This document shows, one piece after another, positions 1-10,000 of a stretch of 64,000 bases of DNA. The translations under genes and the position numbers were made by a program. The stretch comes from Hyaloscypha bicolor E (Eukaryota; Ascomycota; Leotiomycetes; Helotiales; Hyaloscyphaceae): positions 1,487,463-1,551,462 of the forward strand of contig NW_020194518.1 in the NCBI RefSeq assembly GCF_002865645.1, in the 5' to 3' direction. Each line of letters begins with the position of its first letter. Position 1 is the stretch's first letter. Under the pieces are notes generated by a model. That model was given only the letters and a program-made list of their open reading frames with translations, ran no database searches and was not told the DNA's origin.

Positions 1-362
1 TCAGAGAGATTCAGCGGTTGGTTGTTGAGACGGATCGTTGGCCTCCAGGCCGAGCGGCAGGGAATGCCTCCGAATGGCTCGGGGCGAGAATCGTTGAATT
101 TTCTGACTTGGTCGAGTTCGCGGTGCTTGTTGAGCCCTACACGAGAAGATTCCTTGTTGAGTCTTACGAGACCGGAGGTCTTATTGAGTTTTATGAAAGC
201 GAGTATGAGCTGGAGGCGGCGGTTGAAGGCGTCAGAAACTGTTTAGTAACAGCAAAGGAACGGCGGATGAGGAAGATGAAGGCTGGTGGTGAAGATTATA
301 GGAACTTGGATATGTGGTTTCCTTCGAGAATTCGGGTTATAGGGAATGAAGTCCAGGTTTAA
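1..362 (+). CDS. 3' end of an unidentified protein gene, 5' end outside window
   Basis: A reading frame (third frame) is open from the first bases of the window to a TAA at 360-362, giving about 120 residues with no in-frame ATG near its beginning, so this is the tail of a gene that starts upstream. The visible part is acidic in the middle (repeated LVEF/LIEFYESE-type strands) and basic near the end. I do not recognise a family; it may be an all-beta or mixed fold. Codon use resembles the genes that follow. It is convergent with the Swf1-like gene on the other strand. Confidence 0.5.
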   Translation, partial: REIQRLVVETDRWPPGRAAGNASEWLGARIVEFSDLVEFAVLVEPYTRRFLVESYETGGLIEFYESEYELEAAVEGVRNCLVTAKERRMRKMKAGGEDYRNLDMWFPSRIRVIGNEVQV

Positions 363-1207
363 AGCCGAGAATGAAGACTACCCGTTAAATAGGTAGAAAA
401 CAAACTTAATATAAAAAGAACATATAAAACTCCTTAGAAATGTATTCGCTGTCTATATACCAATAGCATATACTATAAAAGCATCAATAAGATTATTAAC
501 CGCACTTTAGAAATCGGCGTAAACCCCACGCGAATATAACCCGCGCTTATAATCCCAATACTTGTACGTTTCCCTACCACTAAGCTACCAATAAAATAAT
601 CCTGTAGCGAATATACCGCTCCGAGCATGGTCCGTGGGCGTTCTTAGTTTCATTGGGTCCATCTCAACTTACGATGTTATTTGGTCAGTTAGGGGAAGCG
701 CGTTATTGCTGCCCGCTTGGGTTTGGGATGAGGAGGCTGAAGAGCTCATGTTGAATGAAGTGGGAAGAAAAAACGGTAGGATACTAGAAGGTTGAATGGT
801 GGAAAGAACTGGGAAGGATGGGCAGGATGGAGGGCAACTGAATATAATGAATGTTAAAGGCATGTTTGAATGCCGTGTATTCCGTCGTAAAGTCACCGTC
901 CACTTGAGGCGTTCAACAGAAAGCCGGCGCTCAGCGCCGCAGCGGGAACTATCCAGTTGTGGCTGAGACTGTGAATTTGTTGGAAAGCTTATATTTAAGC
1001 CTAGCGCAAATCGACTTTGACGCCGTCGAAAAGAGGGTTCAGATCCGGATGCAAACGAGGCGTGGACAAAGACCATGCTTGATTGATTACATCTAAGCCG
1101 ACGTCAGGAGTAAATTGCGGCGGGTATCGTAGTGCTGAGATAGACAATCCAGCCTTCGGATTCGATTATGTCGTTATTGTCCAAGCCCGAGATGTAAATT
1201 GAGTTTG
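363..1207. other. Intergenic region, one weak two-exon candidate
   Basis: AT-rich spacer between two convergent genes. On the minus strand a short Ser-rich reading frame starts with ATG at 749 and reaches a good donor (GTAAGT, first base 672). A possible acceptor near 589 would join it in phase to about 37 further codons ending near 475. The product would be only about 60 residues with no recognisable domain, so I do not call it a gene. A D-arm-like string near 575-595 does not fold as a tRNA. Confidence 0.3.
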
Positions 1208-2636
1208 CTACTGTCGAGTACCAGAACCTGCATCAGCCGGTGACGCAGGGTAGCTTCGAGCATCTTGATTCCCACTCGGAGAACGACGGTGGAATCCATA
1301 CCTGGGCCAGAAGGCATCCGACAAATTATCCCAGAATCCAAGGTCATAAAGATTCTCAACATCAGCCAGCTTCCAAACCCTTTGCCATTCTCCAACACCA
1401 ATCGCTCGTGGACCTCGAGGTGGCAATCCATCCTCTGTTCTCACGATGATTTGCTCGCTCTCCACTGGCCACCGCGTCCATGCTGGTTCTATTGCTTCGT
1501 CTTTTTGTCGGTCGGTAGAGAGGCCACGTTTAAAGGCATAGCCCTCTCTCATCTCAGTTTGCCAGTCTGACCATTTCATCGACTCGTTCGTGGTGGTTCC
1601 GGCCCAGATGAGATACATATGGTAGCCAAAGAGGCCCCAAATAAGTGGCGAGGTAAGGAAACATAGCAAGGTCACAGCACCGATTCTAGTATGCTCTTGT
1701 AGGGCCCACGCCCATATATTGGCGTATTGGGACCAAGTGAAACCTGGACCCCAAACCTTCCAGGAAGGAATCTCTACTCGAATTTGATCTGAGAGGATGG
1801 AGAAGCCGACAAAGGTTGCGTATGTCGTTAAGACTGCGGTGGTGAGGAGAAGAAGTAAGAAGTAGTGATGATTTCCATACCCGACACAATTGTTGATGAA
1901 TATGCAGTGGTGATCCATTTTGGCTACGCAGTGTTTGCAAATACTGCAATGCTTTGAGCGAGCTGGTTTCAGAAGATGACATGTATGGCATGTTTGGCCA
2001 GGATGAAAGACTGTAAAGTCATAAGGGTATAGAGTCATTTGGTGAGAATGCTTCTCTGGCGTTATGTAACCAGGGTCGCTTGCAGCAGCCGCATAAAGGA
2101 AGACATATGGCAGTGCGAGAATGATCGACGCGTTGACCTTCCGGGTTGTTGTAAGCATGGACCATGCTGGAGGCAAAAAGAGGATTTCAGACACGGATAG
2201 CAGAAGCATGAAGAATATCTATACAGTGTCAGTTTCCTTTTTCGTCAAATATAGGAGAAGAAACAAGATGCTGCAGAGAAGAAGTTGCTCGTGATGAGCA
2301 GGAGAAATGTCGACGAAATATAATGGAACAGTTCTGGTCCTACCATAACAGTTGGATGTCTATCGTTCCATAACGTATGCGCGAGTCTTAAGAACCAAGC
2401 ACTCAAACGGCCATGTGTGAGTCTCTGGTCGAGGGCTCGAAGACTTCCAGGAATATGAAGCCATATGACTCGGTGTAGAGTGCCGATGGGAGTATTCCTG
2501 TACCATGTCAACTCACTGCTCGATATGTGTGAGACCAGTGAGAGTACCTCAGAGCTGGGAGTCTCCCAAAAAAGGCAACGAATGTGAAGAAGGATATGAC
2601 CAGAACGACAATGGCCACGTTTCGGAGGGTCCCCAT
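1208..2636 (-). CDS. swf1: DHHC-type protein S-palmitoyltransferase, Swf1-like
   Basis: Three exons on the minus strand: 2636-2548, 2497-2344 and 2218-1208, about 417 residues, within the usual Swf1 range. Introns are 50 and 125 nt. The cysteine-rich domain lies at about residues 158-193, with the catalytic DHHC at about 183-186, a DPG motif before it (about 129-131) and a TTNE motif after the last membrane segments. Membrane segments are visible at the extreme N-terminus, before the DPG, and two after the DHHC. The family (Swf1/Pfa4 type) transfers palmitate to cysteines near membrane anchors, for example on SNAREs, at the ER/Golgi. The start was chosen because exon 1 encodes a hydrophobic signal-anchor typical of Swf1. 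It is divergently transcribed from RAP1 across about 400 bp. Family assignment is firm; Swf1 rather than another DHHC enzyme is likely from overall layout. Confidence 0.92.
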
Positions 2637-3038
2637 TGTGAGACTGATCGGATCCAGATCATCAGCAAAAGCAAAGATTCGGACATTATTGAGTCGATAA
2701 GATTATGCCTGCCATCTTCTCGTTTCCCTGGGAGCAAAGCATGGTGATGTTTGACGCGTCGTCTGATTTGTGTCCGAGGCTTTGCGGCTTCAGCCTCAGC
2801 CAGCCCGACGTTTTCCCTGCAGCACGTGAGCAGGCGAAAACTGACCAGCGCCAAACGCGTCCTCTTTCCAACGTCCCACAAACAACATCACCGCGGGAAT
2901 GCCTCCTCGACGTCGCGGACCCTCTGTGTAATATGCGTGCCAGTTGTAGTATGCTATTGTTGTCGAGGAACGACTTCATTTGAAAGCAGCTGCCTCGTCG
3001 CGTCCTTCTCCCTCCACTTCGCAACAGAAAACAGCAAC
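2637..3038. promoter_or_regulatory. Shared divergent promoter region of swf1 and rap1
   Basis: About 400 bp separates the start codons of two divergently transcribed genes, so both promoters must lie here or overlap the first exons. It contains a GC-rich stretch and a pyrimidine-rich run (about 3001-3020) just upstream of the RAP1 start, typical of fungal core promoters. No specific operator could be named. Confidence 0.55.
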
Positions 3039-5637
3039 ATGGCTTCGATTGTTTACGAAGGCGTCGGTGGAGGGGGACAACTGTTTGCAGGGATGAAGTT
3101 CTTTTTGCTACAGCGTCTGCCCACTCGAGACAGGTTCAAGGAGCTGGTGAAGGTCTGTCAGCATTTCTGAGGTGGCTTAGGGCCAGCTAACATATTCATA
3201 GGCCAACGGTGGTGAAATCGTTCAATTAGAGAAGCAGGCCGACATCGTAATTGCGGACCACGCTCGGAGAGATATCCCGCCTGGTTCTATATCCTGGAAA
3301 TTCATCCAGCAATCAGTGGCTAAGGGCGAACTGGAAGATATTGAAGATCATCGTGCCGGGCCCCCTGTGGGAACTATTCGAGCAGTCGGATCTGCACAAC
3401 CTACGAAGAAGGGAAGGACTCCATTTACAGCCGAGGATGATCGTATACTCATGGAATGGTGCACAAAGGCCGAGCGAAAAGGTTTGTCATTAAAGGGCAA
3501 CGATTTGTACAAACAGCTGGAAGCGAAGGTAAGATTGTATGCGGAGCTATACTGGAGAAATTTATGTTGACGTATGGATGCAGAATAGCCGGCACACTTT
3601 CCAGTCATGGCGAGATCACTGGATCAAAGACCTTTCTACTCGACCGCGACCTACGTTACCTGAAGCCGGCGGGGATGAAGATGATGAGGACGAACCATCC
3701 GAAGACGACGGCCCAGAGTTTAGACAACCCGTGCGGCAGCAATATGTGGCCCAAGTGGCTAAAGTATACCGAAATGCTGCTCCAGCAAGTTCGTCAACCA
3801 GTCGAGTTTCCCAAAGCAGGAACATGATTGAGAGAAAACCAGTTGGGAAGTCATCGCCAACCCATTCTTCGCCCGTGAAACCTACTGCCGGCAACAACTT
3901 CACAGACGAAGATACAGAATTACTTGATGGTGTCTATGGGGATATTTTGAATTTAGACGAGGATCAAATTATTGATGCATGGGTGGCATGGGCTGAAAAT
4001 GTACGTTTGTCTTCGACGTTCAAATATGTTCTTAGACTAAAGCTTCACAGTATCCACAGCACACCGCGCAAGAATGGCGGAACTATTTCAAAGAATACGT
4101 AGTCCCCAAGAAACGAGCGGAACAAAAGGCAAAGAAAAACTCCCCTCCTTCAAATCGACTTAAACCTACTCCTGGACCAAGTTCCTCGAGAATCTCGCCT
4201 CCCCCTTCAAGTCGCCCCAAGGCTCCTGGACCCAGCTCGTCCAAAACAGTATCCGCAAAGGCCCGGGAGATTCAAGACTCACAGGATACACCTGTCCAAA
4301 CTACACAGCCTCCGAGTAAAAAGAGGAGAGGTTCTGATCCCACACTTACAGATGAGCAATCATTCAGAAAAGATTTGTCAAATCTAGCAGCGGAGTTGGA
4401 ATTGGAAGTGGATTTCGCGCCTGAGATATGTGGCCGAAAGATCCCATTGTTCAAGTTATGGCAAGTCGTACGGTCAGACGACTTTGGGGGGATTGACAGA
4501 GTGAATGGGATGAATCTCTGGCCGAAAGTGGCCCGTTTTCTCAGTTTCAAAGACAACCAACAGTCAACTGCTACCGAGGACCTCAAGGCTTGCTATGAGG
4601 AGATATTGACTGATCTCGAAGCATATCAGCATTATAAACTTGAGCAGAGTTTCACGGAGTCGCAGGAGGAGGCAATGCTCAAGGCCCAGCTGCTTGAGAC
4701 CGCAGCTCGAGAGACTCAGAACCTCTACGAGGCGGAAGATGAGCAGGAAGATCTTGTGGAAGAGGAGGATGAGGACGACGATCTTGACCGTCCTCAATTC
4801 TCACCCCACCCTCCATTTCCTTCGTCATCCAGCAAAAGAAGTTTCGGTGCTGATCGCACCAACGTCGATACCTCATACAATAAGCGCCAGCGGATCGACA
4901 AGGGCAAAGGCAAGGAGCTGGAGATTCCATCCACACCCGAGGATGTCATTAACAATACTCAGATGCCGCGACTATCTCTCAGGCCATCACCTCTTAAATA
5001 CTCCTCGCCCGCTCAACAGCAAGAAGAGGAAGACAGTAGTTCTGGCATTGAAGACCTCTGGACCAAGCCACTCAAGCCCCAAGCAAAACCAAAACCCCAA
5101 CAGCAAAATCTCGAGCCAGAAACCCAGGATTTCAACTACCCACAAACACAAGCACAGCCAGAGCAAGTAGATGACGATCCCTTCGTTGATATCTCCTCCC
5201 CACCACAACACAACCTTCCCAACCGCAGCAGCGGTAGCGACGCTGCAAATCGCGGCTCGGAGTCCAACCCTCCCGGCTCCTCCACCCAATCACAAACCGA
5301 ATCCGAGAAAGCTGCGGCCCTGGAACAATATATGAATGAATGCATCAGCTTCGGGTACACGCAACAAGCAGCGGTGCTTGCGCTTGATGCAACGACGATG
5401 GAGATGGGACAGCATGCTATGCAGGTTATGGAGGCGTTGGAGAACGAGCAGGGGATTCCGGATGATATTCCGGGGGTCTGGACGGAGGAGGATGACAGGA
5501 TGGTGGAGGGGAGTGTGGATAGTGAAGGGTATAGAGATTGTGTCCGGAAGCATGGGGTTAAGAGGTGTGGGGTGAGGAGGAACTTTTTGAAGCATAAGCG
5601 GGAGGTTCAGGAGATGGAGGAGGAGGGTCGTACTTAG
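3039..5637 (+). CDS. rap1: Telomere-binding protein RAP1 (BRCT, Myb, ARID-like, RCT)
   Basis: Four exons: 3039-3152, 3202-3528, 3584-4000 and 4051-5637, encoding about 814 residues; introns are 49, 55 and 50 nt and keep frame throughout. Domains in order: a BRCT domain (about 1-90); a Myb/homeodomain-like helix bundle (about 110-170, with TAEDDRILMEWC and W in the third helix); a second Myb-like segment (about 248-305, FTDEDTELLDGVY); an ARID/BRIGHT-like segment (about 388-460, ending LWPKVARFLSF); a long acidic and Gln-rich linker with a basic KRQR patch; and the Rap1 C-terminal domain (about 705-814). In fungi Rap1 binds telomeric DNA or the shelterin complex and regulates telomere length and silencing. 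The domain order is that of filamentous-fungal Rap1, so the identification is strong. Confidence 0.95.
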
Positions 5638-7244
5638 AGTTGGCTTCTGGGCTGCATCGCAGTTACGAATGATGAGTGTTGAGCATTTTGTATGTTGCTA
5701 GACAGGACAAAGGCTCGGGCCACAATAGCATGGATAGAGCGAGTGGGAGAGGGAAATCAATTAATGGGTCACCAAATCTTCTTCCATCGCACACCTCAAG
5801 TGTGGTCACGTGTCAAGATCGACGTAAAAGCACCGGCAACAACGACGTCACCCATGACGTCTCATGTGCAACAGAACATATTTGGTCAAAAGTTTCTTTG
5901 ACATCGTAACCTCCTTACTTAAATTTAAAAGAATTTATAGAAAGGAAGTTACGAGGGAGAAGGAGGATCAAAAATTCGCATCGTCGTATTCGAGAAGAAA
6001 TAGGGGATGGCAGGCTCAAGACAAGGGCCGATGCATTAACGTCGTCGACAAACGAAATGACATCACGTACATAGTGCGAAGTGCAACAAAATACGAACTA
6101 TACCAGAAGGAGTTTGATGACACGAGATAAGTCAGGGAAATAAAATAAAAGGGATCGAAGAAGGAAATGGAGAGAGTTAGGAGAAGCACCAGTGGACGGA
6201 AGTCTCGCTTATTGTCAAGAGAAGAAAGGGGTGCTTGTTTATCGACAAATGTAAGATCTTTTCCTTGCCAAGACGATACTACAAGGGAAATTGTACCCAC
6301 TCAGATTCTTTGGAGTTAGATTCTGCGTCCAAAACGCGAATGCAATGAAGTAACGCTGAAGTCTAGTGGAGGCAAGATTGAAGTGTAACATCCCCTACTC
6401 CCTTTGCTTGTTCCTCTTTTACTACGAAGCCCTGATACAGCGGGTCTGAGTTGAGACAAATGGTATGTGTAACAAATGTTCAGAAATTCTGTTTGGGGAA
6501 TTATTCGAGTCCGGTGGAGAAAGAAATATTGCTTTGAAAGGTAGTGTCAGAAAGTTGGTCGGTGGCCCAGGGAAGTGACCCCGCTGGAGATGAGCCGGGC
6601 GAGTTATCTGACAGAGGACAATACGGCATATCTAGGATTAGATGAGTTGTGGGCCACATTCAAGGTATGTCAATCCTTGAATGGTTCGATTATAATCCAT
6701 GAAATACATATATGCCCTGAAAGAAAGTGCTAGGGAAAAGATGGGGGTGGGAATTTGCCGATATTGAAAGACAACAAATGGTGGTAAGTTCTTATAAGTA
6801 AATGTCAAAGAGTTTCTCTGCGAAGTCTTAGATGTCAAAATGAAATCTCTAGGCCTAAGTATTATTAAAGGGAGGGCGATATCGGGTGAGGTTCGCATGT
6901 AGCCAAGCCCCGGTATTAAGGTTTACTGTGGTGGCGCCGCTGTCTCCGTCCCCTAAGGTTAGTTTGGCCCCATCCTAATGCTAATTATTCCACCTCGAAA
7001 CCTTAGAATTTCCCATCAGGTGATTTCTGCACAAACTCAACAGCAGTCCTTTCCATCTCCCTTAGTACCTGGACTTCAAGAGCATTGAACTTCGAAATCG
7101 AAACAATTGATACACTTCACCACACACCGCTTCTGTGGCGTTCCGTGCTTCGGATGTCTTACGTCAAGCAGTACAACCCCTCCCCTGTTCCACCGCCTCT
7201 CGACATATCCAGCACACCGCATGCAGTCCTGAATTACTCGCAAC
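5638..7244. other. Long intergenic region with CRE-like and E-box-like sites
   Basis: About 1.6 kb without a supportable gene. It must hold the RAP1 3' UTR and the promoter of the downstream gene. At 5844-5861 two CRE/ATF half-palindromes (GACGTCA and TGACGTC) lie 4 bp apart, with a CACGTG core at 5807-5812; this cluster could be an upstream element of a bZIP/bHLH-controlled promoter. A short upstream reading frame (ATG near 7154) overlaps the start of the downstream gene in another frame and might affect its translation. Confidence 0.4.
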
Positions 7245-9143
7245 ATGGCCGAGCACACGCATTCACTGCGATCCCGCTTCATAAACAGCATGCCCAAGGC
7301 CTCCTCCTCCTCCTCAATTGCAGACATGCGAGTCAACGAATCCCCGAAGCTGCGAGTCCTCGTCGCGTCGAACGGGTCCAAGGATGTGGCACAAGCACTC
7401 GCGCTCGTCGTCCGACTCTCGAAGAACCCCAAGATTGAAACCCGAGCTATCGTCGATGAGGAATCATGGCCTGCTCATCGGCTGTCGCAGGAGACGTTGG
7501 CACTCCCGAATCAATATTTTAGACCGTGTATAGAGACGGACGAAGCTAGGAAGGGTATTGAGCGGTCGCAGATTGAGTTTTATAAACAGCTGGCAGAGGA
7601 GCTGTGCGACTGGGCGGATATGATGGTGCTGGCACCGATCGACGCGGATACGTTGGCGAAGATGCTGCATGGCATGACGGGTTGTCTGGTGCTAGAAATT
7701 CTGCGTGGGTGGGATGTGTCGAAGAAGATATTACTGGTTCCCGGCATGACGAGCTCGATGTGGGAGAATCCTATGACGAAGAAGCAGTTGAGCAAGATAC
7801 GGCGGAAGTGGCAATGGATACGGGTCATGCAGCCTATACTGTGGCAATATGAGGAGAAGGGGCCTGGGAAGGTTATGGCTGGTTGGGATGGCTTCAAGGA
7901 GCTCATTGACGTTATCAAGAATCAGGCCGAGCTTATGACCATTGGCCACGATGTCGATATTGCTACTTCGGGAGCTGCGAGCTTGGCACGATACAATATG
8001 AAGACCGACGCCCTCTTGCCACCAGAGATCTGGACACTGATATTTGACTACATTGGAGACTGGGAGGTGTCAAAGGCTTTGGGTATTTTCACCAATCTCC
8101 CCAACCCTCCAGAATGGCAGAAGCCAGCAAAAGAATCGAAGGGCGAACTCGAACTCTGGATGAAGTCCCTAGAGTGGACAATCCTCACGTCACCTACATC
8201 AAAAATAATCGCCAAACTTAAAACAGCACCAGAAGACTTGAAAGAACTATCCCACCTCTGCGTCAGGCTCATTGTCAAATTCTGCCTCACAAACCTACTC
8301 ACGTATCTCGAGACGAATCTCAAGGATGTCTTCAGGGAATCATTTGGTCAGAAAGTCCTCCCCAAGTTAGCCTCAACTGTCTTTGGACGGACTGAAATCC
8401 TTGACTGGTGGAGAACATCTCCAAGTTTCCTATCCAAGGACTACGGCGTTGAAGCCATCGATGGAGCGTCCCAAGCAGGTTTCGTGCATGTCCTCGATTG
8501 GTGGCGACGGTCCGGACTACCCTTGAAATACACCGAGCACTCACTTGAGCAAGCATCATCAAAAGGTCACGTCTTGGTCCTAGAATGGTGGAAGCAGGCA
8601 AGCATGCACCAAGGAAGCTATCACACAGACTCCGAGAATCGCCATCGCCTTCCCTCACCTCCTCTCGCCGAAGAAGTTTCTACCTCCGAAGTCCAGCCTG
8701 CTCTCCGTCTCATGCCTGGAAAGTCTCTACTCGCAGCTGCACAGAACAACCAACCACTCGTCATCCGCTGGTGGGACAACTCCGGAATTCCAATCGGCTA
8801 CTCCGAAGCCGTAGCCAAGACTGCCTCTGCACACGGCCACGTTGCCGTCCTCGACGCCTGGCGAGAATTAAAAGGCGAGAAAATGGCCTTCGACAGCAAG
8901 GTCCTCGCTGAACCTACGAAGAACGGCCATGTAGCGGTCCTGGAATGGTGGAAAATCTTCAGTAGAGGTGAAGATGGACGGCCGGGCGGAAGAGTCGAGT
9001 ATAAGACTTGCGATATTGAGGAGGCGTTGGAGGATAGTGTTTGCAGTGAAGAAGAGATGTTCCAGGTTAAGAAGTGGTGGGCGCAGAATGGGCTTAATTT
9101 GGGCGGCACGGTTAGTGAGTGGACGAAGGTTAAGTTTTTGTAG
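7245..9143 (+). CDS. Flavoprotein (HFCD/PPCDC-like) domain fused to VLEWW ankyrin-like repeats
   Basis: Single exon, 632 residues. Residues about 36-225 form a flavoprotein domain of the homo-oligomeric flavin-containing Cys decarboxylase family (PPCDC, Hal3/Sis2, EpiD): a first beta strand with SNGSKD, then DWADMMVLAPIDADTLAKM (122-140), and VPGMTSSMWENP (165-176) at the position of the family PxMNxxMW motif. The key Asn of that motif is Thr169; by eye the Cys of the substrate clamp is also replaced (Tyr202 region) and the catalytic His before the WAD is absent (Ala117), so decarboxylation is unlikely. Residues about 385-620 carry at least five repeats of the form GHVxVLEWW, the tryptophan-rich ankyrin-like repeat that pairs with other proteins. 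Possible roles are a flavin-binding scaffold or a Hal3-like phosphatase regulator; this is inference. Confidence 0.75.
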   Translation: MAEHTHSLRSRFINSMPKASSSSSIADMRVNESPKLRVLVASNGSKDVAQALALVVRLSKNPKIETRAIVDEESWPAHRLSQETLALPNQYFRPCIETDEARKGIERSQIEFYKQLAEELCDWADMMVLAPIDADTLAKMLHGMTGCLVLEILRGWDVSKKILLVPGMTSSMWENPMTKKQLSKIRRKWQWIRVMQPILWQYEEKGPGKVMAGWDGFKELIDVIKNQAELMTIGHDVDIATSGAASLARYNMKTDALLPPEIWTLIFDYIGDWEVSKALGIFTNLPNPPEWQKPAKESKGELELWMKSLEWTILTSPTSKIIAKLKTAPEDLKELSHLCVRLIVKFCLTNLLTYLETNLKDVFRESFGQKVLPKLASTVFGRTEILDWWRTSPSFLSKDYGVEAIDGASQAGFVHVLDWWRRSGLPLKYTEHSLEQASSKGHVLVLEWWKQASMHQGSYHTDSENRHRLPSPPLAEEVSTSEVQPALRLMPGKSLLAAAQNNQPLVIRWWDNSGIPIGYSEAVAKTASAHGHVAVLDAWRELKGEKMAFDSKVLAEPTKNGHVAVLEWWKIFSRGEDGRPGGRVEYKTCDIEEALEDSVCSEEEMFQVKKWWAQNGLNLGGTVSEWTKVKFL

Positions 9144-10000
9144 GTTCGATTTTTGGGTAGTGCTTAGCGTGGAGTTGGTGCACTTGAGATAGTGGTGGAA
9201 CAGATCGTCTAGCAAAGTGCTTTATAACAAAATGTGCAAACGTGTTCGAGTACGTCTTCTAAAAATTCGTATGCATAAAAGGACGTGGGCGCGTGAAGAT
9301 CGGTGTTTAAAAACAGAAGGCCCTTGAATTCTAATCTTACCGTAGTAATCTCGTCGAATCTAAACTTCCCTTCCTTCTGTTCCCACGATACACCAATACG
9401 AGCGATCAAGCAATCGGGCCCCTCGCTTAGGTGCGATTGCCCAATCGCTCGTATTGGTGTATCGGGGGGAACAGCTCGGCTTTTAATCGCTTCTGGCATT
9501 GTTGTGTCGCACGTGACCTCTTAGCGCGGCACCCTGTATCTTAGTCTCGAGCTCCCCGCTCCTTCTTCCCTCTTTAGACGTACATACACACCCAATACGG
9601 CTGTTTTCCACTGAGAACACCAGCCACGGGTCGTGATAGGTAGAGCCAACTTCTCATTGCTTCTGCTGTGCCTGCTGACGGTCGCGAGGTCCATGCAGCG
9701 GCGGTGCCACATCAAGCAGGAGTCACATCACGGTCAAAGAGAGATGGAAAGCATTCGAAGCGTCGTGCTTCATCCAAGCGTCGCTGATTGTCGAGGCCCC
9801 CGCTGCTGCTCTTCCATTCTTCATTGCTCCTCCAGTCGTCGCTGATCTTCAATTTGTCGTCGATTATCAATCTCTCGCTGTCCGTTCACCCGGTACAAGG
9901 CTTGCTTCACAATAAATAATCAGCAAGATACACCAAATCCGAGTGGAAGCAAAACTTACCTGGAACACATGCTACCTCATTGTTTTCAACCAAAGACTCC
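9144..10000. other. Intergenic region containing a fold-back repeat
   Basis: Spacer between two convergent genes. Apart from the inverted repeat at 9377-9474 (listed separately) I see no gene. A reading frame at 9633-9845 begins with a hydrophobic stretch but lacks an ATG start and any domain. Confidence 0.5.
9377..9474. repeat. 98-nt inverted repeat able to form a long hairpin
   Basis: The arms 9377-9406 and 9444-9474 are reverse complements over about 30 bp with a single inserted/changed base in the CCC tract; a further 7-bp inner match (GCAATCG with CGATTGC) brings the arms to within a short loop. The resulting hairpin is nearly perfect, so it could be a small fold-back transposon, the 3' end structure of the convergent transcripts, or a small-RNA precursor. 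No target-site duplication is obvious. Confidence 0.75.

Noticed and set aside
475..600. tRNA-like D-arm (minus-strand GTAGCTTAGTGGTA) and a weak T-arm-like string
   Set aside because: No anticodon stem or acceptor stem pairs; the loop sequence departs from the T-loop consensus.
4640..5170. 176-codon Arg/Ser-rich open frame
   Set aside because: Out-of-frame shadow within the last RAP1 exon.
9633..9845. Open frame with hydrophobic start resembling a secreted peptide
   Set aside because: Begins with GTG rather than ATG and has no other support.
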